A DNA stretch of 64,000 bases from an uncultured Clostridia bacterium. GTDB taxonomy: Bacteria; Bacillota; Clostridia; Christensenellales; Borkfalkiaceae. The notes below the pieces were generated by a model, which was given only the letters and a program-made list of their open reading frames with translations, did no database searches and was not told the DNA's origin. A program made the position numbers and the translations under genes. The stretch is taken from the NCBI GenBank assembly GCA_947623655.1, contig CANQHG010000004.1, positions 38,081 to 102,080 on the forward strand. Reading direction: 5' to 3'. Below are positions 43,811 to 52,483 of this stretch, piece after piece (the stretch's first letter is position 1; each line of letters opens with the position of its first letter).

Positions 43811-44758
43811 ATGATTCGTCTTAAATCTATCTATAAGACAATGTTATGGGGCGGACTCAGGATCCGCGATTTTCTCCATAAGGACACGGGAGAACTCACA
43901 AAAGTTGCGGAGAGCTGGGAGGTTTCCACTCACCCGAGCGGCGAATGTCTGATCGCAAGCGGGGAATATGAGGGGAAGACCCTTTCGGAGTACTACGACG
44001 CTGTAGGTTGGGATCAGGCGGGCAGATATGCCATGAAACGCAAACGGCTGCCGATCATGGTCAAATATATCGACGCACGCGAAAATCTCTCCATTCAGGT
44101 CCATCCCGGCGAAAGGTATGCGAGAAAGCATGAGAACGACGGCGGAAAGAACGAGATGTGGTACATTCTCGACGCCGAGGAGACGGCATTTATCTATCTC
44201 GGCTTCAACCGCGACGTCACCAAGCAGGAAGTCCGCACTTCCATCAAAAACGGAACGATCGAAGGGCTTCTCAATAAAATTCCCGTCAAAAAGGGACAAG
44301 TCTTCTATATCCCCGCCGGCACGGTGCATGCCATCGGGGCGGGTTGCCTTATTTGCGAGATCCAACAGACGTCGGACGCAACTTACCGCCTCTACGACTA
44401 CGGCCGGATCGACGACAACGGCAAGCCCCGCCAACTCCATGTAAAAAGGGGATTGGAAGTTCTCAATCTGAAACGTACGCCTGTCCCGATGGTCAGAAGT
44501 ATTTCATCCATTAACCGTAAGGCAAAAAAAATGCTCGGCGTGATCGGGCATTTGACGGTCACGGAATACAACGCTTCGGGCGAGTTCACCTATTGGTGTC
44601 CCGACGCGCAGTTTGGCGTTGCGCTCGTGCTTGACGGCGAGGGCAAGATGAAGAGCGAAGAGGGCGTGACGCGCGTTGAACAGGGAGAGAGCTGGCTTCT
44701 CACTTCCCGTCACTACACCATTAAAGGCAAATGCCGCGTGGTGTGTATCAGCTATTGA
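43811..44758 (+). CDS. manA: Mannose-6-phosphate isomerase, class I
   Basis: The zinc enzyme converts fructose-6-phosphate to mannose-6-phosphate, the first step to GDP-mannose. The 315-residue protein is the short Firmicutes type. Zinc ligands sit in LSIQVHPGERYARKHE and FYIPAGTVHAIG, with the conserved GKNEMWYILDAEE and EIQQTSDATYRLYDYGR blocks, and a cupin-like C-terminal end. Together with the mutase and manC it completes the GDP-mannose path within three adjacent genes. Confidence 0.95.
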   Translation: MIRLKSIYKTMLWGGLRIRDFLHKDTGELTKVAESWEVSTHPSGECLIASGEYEGKTLSEYYDAVGWDQAGRYAMKRKRLPIMVKYIDARENLSIQVHPGERYARKHENDGGKNEMWYILDAEETAFIYLGFNRDVTKQEVRTSIKNGTIEGLLNKIPVKKGQVFYIPAGTVHAIGAGCLICEIQQTSDATYRLYDYGRIDDNGKPRQLHVKRGLEVLNLKRTPVPMVRSISSINRKAKKMLGVIGHLTVTEYNASGEFTYWCPDAQFGVALVLDGEGKMKSEEGVTRVEQGESWLLTSRHYTIKGKCRVVCISY

Positions 44759-44781
44759 TTTTGAATAAAGACGGGGAAAAC

Positions 44782-46020
44782 ATGACTGTTATCATCGTTT
44801 CGGATTTTGCCAACATCAATGGCGGCGCTGCCAAAGTCGCCATTGAAACCGCTCGCGGCCTTGCGCAAGCGGGACAAAACGTTATTTTCTTTGCAGGTTG
44901 CGGAAAGCCATCGGAGATGTTGTCGCACGAAAATATTCGCGTAATTGCGCTTGGAATGCCGGAACTTGCGCGGGGAAATAAGCTAAAGATGTTTTTTCAG
45001 GGGATCAAGAATCGGCGGTCAGAGATAGAATTCGGAAAACTTCTCGATACCGTTGATCCCGATGAAACTATTGTGCATATACATTCTTGGGTGAAAGTGC
45101 TTTCCCCAACGATTTTCCGTGCCCTGAAAAGACGTCATATGCCGTTTATCATTACGGCTCACGACTATTTTCTTACATGTCCTAACGGAGGATTTTTTCA
45201 TTATAAACATAACGAGATCTGCACGCTCAAGCGGGGTTTTCGTTGTTTTTGTACGAACTGCGACTCGCGTAGCTATCCCATTAAATTATGGCGCATTTTG
45301 CGTGACAGATTCCAAAGAAAATGCCTTAAGAACTGTGATTTTTCTCTTATCGTTATTTCCGATTTGATGAAACGTGTCCTTGGCAATGAAGCGAAAAGGG
45401 TCTATTTGTTGAAAAATCCTATCGATTTTAACGAATCCCGAACAATATCCGATAATTATGAGGATGCGTTTGCATTTGTCGGGAGGCTTTCACGGGAAAA
45501 AGGCATAGAAACGTACTGTGAAGCGCTGAGGATGACAGGATATCGCGGTTATATCGTCGGTGACGGACCCATCGCTTCGGATCTTCGTACGCGCTACTGC
45601 GGCAAAAATTTGGTTTTTACAGGTTGGAAGAACCGTGACGAAGTGAAAGCCGTATATAGCTCTGTGCGTTGTTTGGTGTTCCCGTCCGTATGGTATGAGG
45701 GGGCGCCGCTTACGATACCTGAAGCGCAGTCTTACGGCGTACCGTGCCTTGTTTCGGACGCGTGCTCTGCGGCAGAAGATATCGTCGACGGTGTTAACGG
45801 ATATGTGTTTCCCTCAAAAGACGCGGAGGCGCTTTCAGAGCATATGAAACGGATAATGCAATTTGATCGTAACGAGATAGACAAATTGCGTAAATCCACA
45901 TTTGATCGTTGCATGGCTGATAATTTAACTCTTCAAACACATATAGAGAAACTGATAGGGATCTATGACAAGGAGAAACAGAGCAATTATGAAGAACAGA
46001 GCGAACATGAAAGTAGATAA
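44782..46020 (+). CDS. Glycosyltransferase family 4
   Basis: The 412-residue GT-B enzyme starts MTVIIVSDFANINGGAAKVAIETARGLA, with the Gly-Gly-Ala loop. It has a Cys-rich stretch (CPNGGFFHYKHNEICTLKRGFRCFCTNC) seen in a subset of GT4 enzymes, the FVGRLSREKGIETYCEAL donor block and the E-x7-E region YEGAPLTIPEAQSYGVP near 312. The track start (44731) lies in manA; the ATG at 44782 follows GGGGAAAAC. The gene marks the beginning of a block with visibly lower GC than its neighbours. Its 3' end overlaps the next gene by up to 56 nt. Confidence 0.88.
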   Translation: MTVIIVSDFANINGGAAKVAIETARGLAQAGQNVIFFAGCGKPSEMLSHENIRVIALGMPELARGNKLKMFFQGIKNRRSEIEFGKLLDTVDPDETIVHIHSWVKVLSPTIFRALKRRHMPFIITAHDYFLTCPNGGFFHYKHNEICTLKRGFRCFCTNCDSRSYPIKLWRILRDRFQRKCLKNCDFSLIVISDLMKRVLGNEAKRVYLLKNPIDFNESRTISDNYEDAFAFVGRLSREKGIETYCEALRMTGYRGYIVGDGPIASDLRTRYCGKNLVFTGWKNRDEVKAVYSSVRCLVFPSVWYEGAPLTIPEAQSYGVPCLVSDACSAAEDIVDGVNGYVFPSKDAEALSEHMKRIMQFDRNEIDKLRKSTFDRCMADNLTLQTHIEKLIGIYDKEKQSNYEEQSEHESR

Positions 46021-47266
46021 TACGGTCAGTTTGCTTTTATGGTTGCTGTCCGTGCTTTTGATGTTACTCGGGCTGTTCGGGGTCGAGATGGCTTATTTTC
46101 TTGCTGTGTCTCTTTGTGCGTTTGCAATTTTGATCAAGGCGCGGATTTCCTATTTTTCCATTAAAACCATCGTACTCTATTATGTTTCTATTCCCGTAAT
46201 GGCAAAATACTTTTTCGGTTATTCCGTGGGGATTTTGTCGTCTACGAGCATCCCGCTTTATTATTCTGTTATGATGGGGATGCTGTATGTTTATTTCAGC
46301 ATAAATTTGTTTTTACTGATAAAGACGCGCATTCTTGCACTTGAGACGAAGATCATTAGAAACGGGTTCCATATCCCTACGGAATTTGTATATCTGTTCA
46401 GCATTTTAGCAATGATATGCATTATAATACAATTTCCCTATTTCAGGGACTTTTCGGGGAAAGAAGGCATGCAGACCCCGTTGCTCCCTGGCAGTGCTTG
46501 GAATGCCGTATCTCTTGTTTGTTTGATTTTTTGTCTGCCGTATATCGAAAAAAAATGGATCGTAAGAATAGCCTATTTGTTTGTTGTCCTTTGGTGCTTT
46601 CTGCATTTTGAGCGCGTTGACGCTCTCGGGATCCTGATACTTGTTCTGTTCTATTTTATGAAAAAATACCGCTTGTCTACCAAGTGGTATGTCGCGATCG
46701 GTGTTGCACTTCTTGCAATCTTGCTTGCGCTTGCCTATATCGGGAACTACCGCGCGGGCGGAACGGAGCAATCGATCTTTATGCAACTTTTGGTACAAAC
46801 TACCGCAAGCGACATATCTTATCTCTACAATATCGGGTTCCAATATATCGAAGATTACGGATTTTTGTTCGGGCGTTCGCTTTTGTCCTATTTTACGGAA
46901 CTGGTTCCCGGACTTTCAAGCCATTACGATATTTCCTCGATTTTATTTGACGCATACGGTCATCCCGGCGGACAATTTTTATTGAGCGAGCCGTTGATGA
47001 ATTTCGGAATGGTCGGCTTGCTGCTTTTTGCCTTTGCGGAATTCGGAGCTATCTATTTTGTCTTGAAAAAATGCAAAGGGGTCGGCTTCCTGTATTATGC
47101 ACTTTTGGTCGCGTCCCTTTTCCGCTATTGCTGGTATGGAATACATTACATCGAAACGGCATGCGTGTTTATTATACCGATTTTATATGTTGTGACGAAA
47201 TATGTGCGGTTCCGAGAACCCCGTGCGCATTGCGCAGAACATCTGAAGGGGAGAGAAAAATGTTAA
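45965..47266 (+). CDS. Wzy-like polysaccharide polymerase (multi-pass membrane protein)
   Basis: The 433-residue protein has about ten to eleven hydrophobic segments starting near residue 20, and a longer outer loop (roughly 255-335) between late helices, the usual layout of Wzy/O-antigen polymerases. Such proteins vary too much for a motif test, so the call rests on topology and on the position in a cluster that also has a Wzx flippase and an initiator. Three ATGs are possible (45965, 45989, 46007); the first has AGGGA close upstream but overlaps the previous gene by 56 nt. The stop overlaps the next ATG (ATGTTAA). AT-rich compared with the flanks. Confidence 0.75.
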   Translation: MTRRNRAIMKNRANMKVDNTVSLLLWLLSVLLMLLGLFGVEMAYFLAVSLCAFAILIKARISYFSIKTIVLYYVSIPVMAKYFFGYSVGILSSTSIPLYYSVMMGMLYVYFSINLFLLIKTRILALETKIIRNGFHIPTEFVYLFSILAMICIIIQFPYFRDFSGKEGMQTPLLPGSAWNAVSLVCLIFCLPYIEKKWIVRIAYLFVVLWCFLHFERVDALGILILVLFYFMKKYRLSTKWYVAIGVALLAILLALAYIGNYRAGGTEQSIFMQLLVQTTASDISYLYNIGFQYIEDYGFLFGRSLLSYFTELVPGLSSHYDISSILFDAYGHPGGQFLLSEPLMNFGMVGLLLFAFAEFGAIYFVLKKCKGVGFLYYALLVASLFRYCWYGIHYIETACVFIIPILYVVTKYVRFREPRAHCAEHLKGREKC

Positions 47267-47991
47267 AACTTTTTGTTGTGACACACAAGACTGTAGGCGC
47301 GATCCCTGCGGACAGAACGTTGATCGGCGTGGGGAGTGGCGAAATTGACAATGTCGATTTGCGTGATTCCGGCGGAGAGTCAATTTCGGAGAAAAATGCG
47401 AACTTCTGTGAACTGACCGCACTCTATTGGATATGGAAAAACGATTTTTCCGGAATGGTCGGATTGGAGCATTATCGTAGATTCTTTTGTAAAAAAACAC
47501 TGTTTGTCGCAAGACCGTTGTCGGTTTCTGCAATTGAGAAGAAATTAAAAAAATCAGATGTCTTGTTGCCGAGAAAATTGATCATGCGCGAAACGGTGTA
47601 CGAGCAATATAGTAACGGACATTTAATCTCCGATTTGGAGCTGTGTCGGAGTATTATCGACGAAAAGTATCCCGACTATCTTTCGTCCTTTGATAAAACC
47701 ATGAAGTGCAAACGAGCATACATGTATAACATGTTTGTGATGCGGCGCGAATTGCTCTGCGATTATGCGGAGTGGTTATTCTCCATCCTATTTGAAGCGG
47801 AGAAGCGGATAGACCTGACAGGGAGAGACCCATATCAACTTCGCGTGTTCGGTTTTTTGTCTGAACGATTATTTCAGGTATGGATTACCCATCACAAATT
47901 GAAAGTCAAGTGTGCACCTGTCTACAACATCGGAGAAAGGGTTTTTGTGCGAAACTGCAAATATTTGGCAAAAAAAATTCTGTTAAAATAA
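47260..47991 (+). CDS. DUF4422 domain protein, probable capsular glycosyltransferase
   Basis: The 243-residue protein matches the DUF4422 pattern: LKLFVVTHKTVGAIP at the start, NANFCELTALYWIWKND, and the hallmark VGLEHYRRFF near residue 66, followed by DVLLPRK and a RAYMYNMFVMRRELL block. DUF4422 proteins occur in capsule and exopolysaccharide clusters and are thought to be glycosyltransferases; substrates are not known. The track ORF from 47071 is in the polymerase; the ATG at 47260 follows AAGGGGAGAGAAAA. Confidence 0.85.
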   Translation: MLKLFVVTHKTVGAIPADRTLIGVGSGEIDNVDLRDSGGESISEKNANFCELTALYWIWKNDFSGMVGLEHYRRFFCKKTLFVARPLSVSAIEKKLKKSDVLLPRKLIMRETVYEQYSNGHLISDLELCRSIIDEKYPDYLSSFDKTMKCKRAYMYNMFVMRRELLCDYAEWLFSILFEAEKRIDLTGRDPYQLRVFGFLSERLFQVWITHHKLKVKCAPVYNIGERVFVRNCKYLAKKILLK

Positions 47992-48035
47992 ATCATCGAA
48001 GTACAATGCCAAAATTTTCGGAGTAAAAATCAACC

Positions 48036-48986
48036 ATGGAACAACTTACGATCGTGATTCCGACGTATAATCGCCCGGAAAACATAAAAAGAATTCTGTC
48101 CGAGCTTTCAAAGACATGGGCAGAGTACAGTTTCACTGTCTGGATCTTCGACAGCGGAACCAATGATGAAACAGAGAACGTGGTAAAGGAATATGCCGCG
48201 CCGTGCCTTCATTACCGTCGGGTCGATCCCTCCATGGACATCGACGAAAAGACACTCCTCGCCGTTCAAGAAGCGACGGGGCAGTATGTTTTGCTCTGCG
48301 GCGATCGGTATTGCCCGAGGATTCGGGAAATTTTTGAAACGATCGATTTCGAGCGGGAAAGCGCCGAGATCATCGCACTGTATGATTCCCGATGGGAGCC
48401 TCAAAAAAAATATTGCGAAAACTTGACACATGCCGATTATCATACCAAAGAGGATTTTTTTCGCGACCATTATTGGCAGTTGATTTTGTACGGAGGATCG
48501 ATCTGTCGTCGCTCTCTCTTTGACGGAATGGACTTGAATGGCTTGGTGAAGAGCTTCAATAAGACCGGGTTCATCTATCCCTCAACGCTTGCGATCCAAA
48601 GCAAAGGCAACTTGTTTTCATGGAGATGCGGCGAATTTCTCGAAGTTGCGCCTGTCGATTCACAGTGGGTGAAAAATAAGTCGGCGATCCGCATTTGGTG
48701 TTATCAATTTTGCCTTGTGCTCGACCGGTTGAAATCTGTTTTGGGGGAGTCTGTCTGCGAAGAAATCATTGCCACGACGGGGAAGCGGACAGAAATGTTG
48801 ACGCCGAGAAATCTTGCACGATACAAGGCAAACGGAAACTTTACGCTTTCAATCTATCGGAAGTATCGGAAGAGCATTTTTCGTACCTGTGCGTGCTCCA
48901 AGGCATACCTCAGACTATTGGCATATTCACCGACCTTTCTCTTTGCCTTTTTAAGATGGTTGCGGCATCCAAGAAAGAAAAAATAA
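48036..48986 (+). CDS. Glycosyltransferase family 2-like protein
   Basis: The 316-residue protein begins with the GT2 motif LTIVIPTYNRPENIKRILSEL. The usual metal-binding DxD after the Rossmann part reads LLCGDRYCPR (GD only), which suggests the TIGR00180-type branch found in polysaccharide clusters. The C-terminal end is very basic (RKYRKSIFRT...RWLRHPRKKK), possibly for membrane contact. It is the last gene of the low-GC block; the following rfbF returns to the GC content of the rest. Confidence 0.75.
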   Translation: MEQLTIVIPTYNRPENIKRILSELSKTWAEYSFTVWIFDSGTNDETENVVKEYAAPCLHYRRVDPSMDIDEKTLLAVQEATGQYVLLCGDRYCPRIREIFETIDFERESAEIIALYDSRWEPQKKYCENLTHADYHTKEDFFRDHYWQLILYGGSICRRSLFDGMDLNGLVKSFNKTGFIYPSTLAIQSKGNLFSWRCGEFLEVAPVDSQWVKNKSAIRIWCYQFCLVLDRLKSVLGESVCEEIIATTGKRTEMLTPRNLARYKANGNFTLSIYRKYRKSIFRTCACSKAYLRLLAYSPTFLFAFLRWLRHPRKKK

Positions 48987-49000
48987 CGGAGAAACGATCC

Positions 49001-49783
49001 ATGAAAGTTGTACTTTTGGCGGGGGGATTCGGGACCCGCATATCGGAAGAGTCTCAATATAAGCCCAAACCCATGATCGAGATCGGCGGCAAGCCCATCC
49101 TTTGGCACATCATGAAGGAGTATTCCTATTACGGATTCAATGATTTCATCATCTGCGCGGGCTACAAGCAGCATGTCATCAAAGAATGGTTTGCCGATTA
49201 CTTTTTGCACAACAGCGATATTACATTCGACTTTACAAAGGGCACAAACGACATGATCATTCATAACCAGACGTGCGAACCGTGGAGAGTGACCGTCGTG
49301 GACACGGGCCTGCATACGATGACGGGCGGCAGGATCAAGCGTGTGCGTCCCTACATCGGCGATGAGACCTTTATGATGACTTACGGCGACGGCGTTTGCG
49401 ACGTCGACATCTCTGAGCTCGTGAAATTTCACCGTTCTCATGGCAAGATCGCGACGCTCACTGCCGTGCAGCTCGAGCAGCAGAAAGGAGTGCTTGATAT
49501 CGGCGGCGACAATGCAGTGAAAGCGTTCCGCGAAAAGAGCATCACCGACGGCTCGCTCATCAATGCGGGCTACATGGTGTTGGAGCCTGAAGTTTTCGAC
49601 TATATTGAGGGCGATGGCACCGTGTTCGAGCGTGAACCGATGGAAAACCTCGTGAAAGACGGTCAGCTCATGTCTTACCGTCACAAGGGGTATTGGCAGT
49701 GTATGGATACCAAACGCGAGATGGATCTTCTCGAGCATCTTCTCGAGACCGACAACGCACCGTGGAAGAAGTGGAAAGATTGA
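49001..49783 (+). CDS. rfbF: Glucose-1-phosphate cytidylyltransferase
   Basis: The enzyme makes CDP-glucose from glucose-1-phosphate and CTP, the entry to CDP-3,6-dideoxysugars. The 260-residue protein has the diagnostic LLAGGFGTRISEESQYKPKPMIEIGGKPILWHIM, MTYGDGVCDVD with the metal site, and GYWQCMDTKREMDLLE at the end. The track ORF from 48695 is inside the GT2 gene; the ATG at 49001 follows ACGGAGAAACG. rfbG starts 1 nt after the stop. Confidence 0.96.
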   Translation: MKVVLLAGGFGTRISEESQYKPKPMIEIGGKPILWHIMKEYSYYGFNDFIICAGYKQHVIKEWFADYFLHNSDITFDFTKGTNDMIIHNQTCEPWRVTVVDTGLHTMTGGRIKRVRPYIGDETFMMTYGDGVCDVDISELVKFHRSHGKIATLTAVQLEQQKGVLDIGGDNAVKAFREKSITDGSLINAGYMVLEPEVFDYIEGDGTVFEREPMENLVKDGQLMSYRHKGYWQCMDTKREMDLLEHLLETDNAPWKKWKD

Positions 49784-49784
49784 T

Positions 49785-50843
49785 ATGTCAAATATAAATT
49801 TTTACAAGGGGAAGCGCGTTTTCGTCACTGGGCATACGGGTTTTAAGGGGGCATGGCTGTGCAAAATTCTGACGGACGCCGGCGCCGAGGTCACGGGCTA
49901 CGCTCTCGAGCCGCCCACAAAGCCAAATCTGTTTGCGCTTTCGGGGGTGGAAAAACGCATGCGTTCGGTCATCGGCGATGTGCGTGATTTCGCACATATG
50001 TATGAGATTTTTCAAGAGTGCAAGCCCGAGATCGTCTTTCATCTCGCCGCGCAGCCCATTGTCCGTGAGGGCTATCGCGATCCCCGCTATACCTATGAGA
50101 CAAACGTCATGGGGACGGTCAACCTGCTCGAGTGCGTCCGTCTTTCCAAAGGGGTAAAGAGCGTCCTCAACGTGACGACGGACAAGGTTTATTTCAATGA
50201 CGAAACTCCCGACCACGCGTTCCGTGAGGATGAACCGCTCGACGGGTACGATCCGTACAGTAACTCCAAGTCATGCAGTGAACTCGTGACGCACAGCTAT
50301 AAAAAATCCTTTTTCGGCAACGGCGTCGCTCTGTCTACGGCGCGTGCGGGAAACGTCATCGGCGGCGGAGATTTTGCGCCGGACCGCATTATTCCCGACT
50401 GCGTTCGTGCGGCGGAGAGAGGGGAGACGCTCATCGTGCGCAATCCCTATTCCACCCGCCCCTATCAGCATGTCCTCGAGCCGCTCGCGGTCTATCTCGA
50501 GATCGCCGAAAAGCAATATCGGGACGAAAAATTCGCAGGTTACTATAATGTCGGGCCTGACGTGTGCGACTGTGTGACGACGGGCGAACTCGCGACTCTC
50601 TTTTCCAAGGCGTGGGGCGGTGGCTTTGCGTGGGAGAACAGGGCGGACGGCGGGCCGCACGAGGCGGCTTTTCTCCAACTCGATAACACAAAGATCAAGG
50701 CGACGTTCGGTTGGTCGCCACGCTGGCATATTGGCGAGGCTGTCCGAAAAACTGTGGAATGGACAAAAGTCTATTTGAAAGATAAAGAAAGGATCCCCGC
50801 AGAGATGGAAGCGGAGATCGATGAATTTTTTATACGAAAATGA
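49785..50843 (+). CDS. rfbG: CDP-glucose 4,6-dehydratase
   Basis: The NAD-dependent SDR enzyme turns CDP-glucose into CDP-4-keto-6-deoxyglucose. The 352-residue protein has the cofactor motif VTGHTGFKGAWL near 14, FHLAAQPIVREGYRDPRYTYETNVMGTVNLLE, the active-site YSNSKSCSE (in place of the usual YGxSK) and RAGNVIGGGDFAPDRIIPD. These are typical of RfbG and separate it from dTDP-glucose dehydratases. The stop overlaps the flippase ATG. Confidence 0.95.
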   Translation: MSNINFYKGKRVFVTGHTGFKGAWLCKILTDAGAEVTGYALEPPTKPNLFALSGVEKRMRSVIGDVRDFAHMYEIFQECKPEIVFHLAAQPIVREGYRDPRYTYETNVMGTVNLLECVRLSKGVKSVLNVTTDKVYFNDETPDHAFREDEPLDGYDPYSNSKSCSELVTHSYKKSFFGNGVALSTARAGNVIGGGDFAPDRIIPDCVRAAERGETLIVRNPYSTRPYQHVLEPLAVYLEIAEKQYRDEKFAGYYNVGPDVCDCVTTGELATLFSKAWGGGFAWENRADGGPHEAAFLQLDNTKIKATFGWSPRWHIGEAVRKTVEWTKVYLKDKERIPAEMEAEIDEFFIRK

Positions 50844-52471
50844 AGGCAAAAAGCGTCAGGCATCACGGGTTAAAGGCCAATTTCATATTTAATTTTATCA
50901 GCCAGATCCTCACGCTGATCGTGCCGCTCATCACGACGCCCTATGTTTGGAACGTTTTGGGGCGCGACGGGAACGGACAATACAGTTTTTCCCTTTCGAT
51001 CATCACTTATTTTATTCTCTTTGCGAACATGGGGTTCGATCTTTACGGCCAAAAGCAAATTGCCGCCTGCCGTGAAGACAGAGAAAAAAAGAGCGCTATC
51101 TTTTGGGAACTCTTTTTCCTGAAATTTATCTTCACGGCAATATCGATGGGCATTTTGCTCGGTATTCTGTTCGGGATCGGGTTCGGAGAAAAGTACGATA
51201 GCCTTATTCTCATTTTGTCGATCCAGATCGTAGCTGTGCCGTTCGATATCCAGTTTCTCTTCCGCGGGGACGAAGATTTCCTTTCGATCGCACTCAGGAC
51301 GATTGTCTTGCGGCTCCTCGGCATGGTGTGTATCTTTGTGTTCGTGAAGAACGAGACGCATGTGTGGCTCTATTCGCTCTGCCTTTCTCTTTCGACGATT
51401 GCATCAAACCTCATCATGTGGCCGTCGGCTTTCAGACAAATATCCTTTGTCTCGCCCAAAAAGCTTTCGCTCTTCAAACATATCGTTCCCTCTCTCCTCA
51501 TTTTTCTTCCGACGCTTGCTATCACCGTCTATTCGGTGTTTGATAAGACGATGATCGGCCTTTTGGCACAAAATCCCGATGCGGAGAACGGATATTACGA
51601 AAAAGCGTACCAAATCAACAGCATTGCGCTCTTGCTGGTTACGATCATCTCGTCTGTATTGGTTTCGCGGAATGCCTATGACTACAGCGAGGGAAACTAC
51701 GAGAGGGTTCAGGGGCATTTGTATTCTGCGTCGCGATATGTCTGGATGATGGGACTTCCGCTCATCGCCGGGTTTGCTGTTCTGTCGCACAATCTCTGTG
51801 CATGGTTTTTCCGCACCGAATATGACGGGATTCCTATTCTTTTGATGATCATGTCGGTGCGATTTGTCGTTTCCGGATTCGGAGAAGTACTCGGAAACCA
51901 ACTCTTCATCGCGATCGGGAAAAATCAATATCCGCTGATTGCGACTCTCTGCGCGGCGGTCATCAATGTAACGCTCAATTATTTTCTGATCCCTATTTAC
52001 GGGGCTGTGGGCGCGGCGATCGCAACTGCCGCGTGTGAGGTCGTCGATACCGTCATTTACTTTATTATTGCGACAAAAAAGAAATACATCTCTTTTTGGA
52101 AAGTGCTGGCATCTTCGTGGAAATATCTTATTTCTGCGGCTGTCATGTTTGTCCCGATCTTTTTCATGCAACGCGCGATGGGAGAAACAGTTTGGACGTT
52201 TCTTCTCATCACCTTGGTCGGGGTCGTCGTCTATGCGCTTATGTTGGCGCTTCTGCGCGACACGTTTTTCTTGAAATATGTCAAAATCGCCTTTCAGACC
52301 GTCAAAAAGATCTTCAGAGGGAAGAACAAGACGGAAGCCGCAGCGGTTTCGGAGGGAGACGGTGCGCAAACGGGGGTTACGGAAGAACAAACGCAGGAGA
52401 TCGCAGAGACGGAAAATCAAGCCGAAAGCGAGATCCGTCAGGCGGACGAATATACAGAAGAAAACAAATAA
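50840..52471 (+). CDS. Wzx-type polysaccharide repeat-unit flippase
   Basis: The 543-residue protein has about fourteen hydrophobic segments and the polysaccharide transporter (PST/MATE) start LKANFIFNFISQILTLIVPLITTPYVWNVLGRDGNGQYSF. It should move undecaprenyl-linked repeat units to the outer face, where the Wzy protein joins them. An unusual cytoplasmic tail of about 60 residues, rich in Glu, Gln and Ala (EEQTQEIAETENQAESEI), follows the last helix. It sits between rfbG and rfbH and overlaps rfbG by four bases. Confidence 0.9.
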   Translation: MKAKSVRHHGLKANFIFNFISQILTLIVPLITTPYVWNVLGRDGNGQYSFSLSIITYFILFANMGFDLYGQKQIAACREDREKKSAIFWELFFLKFIFTAISMGILLGILFGIGFGEKYDSLILILSIQIVAVPFDIQFLFRGDEDFLSIALRTIVLRLLGMVCIFVFVKNETHVWLYSLCLSLSTIASNLIMWPSAFRQISFVSPKKLSLFKHIVPSLLIFLPTLAITVYSVFDKTMIGLLAQNPDAENGYYEKAYQINSIALLLVTIISSVLVSRNAYDYSEGNYERVQGHLYSASRYVWMMGLPLIAGFAVLSHNLCAWFFRTEYDGIPILLMIMSVRFVVSGFGEVLGNQLFIAIGKNQYPLIATLCAAVINVTLNYFLIPIYGAVGAAIATAACEVVDTVIYFIIATKKKYISFWKVLASSWKYLISAAVMFVPIFFMQRAMGETVWTFLLITLVGVVVYALMLALLRDTFFLKYVKIAFQTVKKIFRGKNKTEAAAVSEGDGAQTGVTEEQTQEIAETENQAESEIRQADEYTEENK

Positions 52472-52483
52472 ACGGAGGATCAT

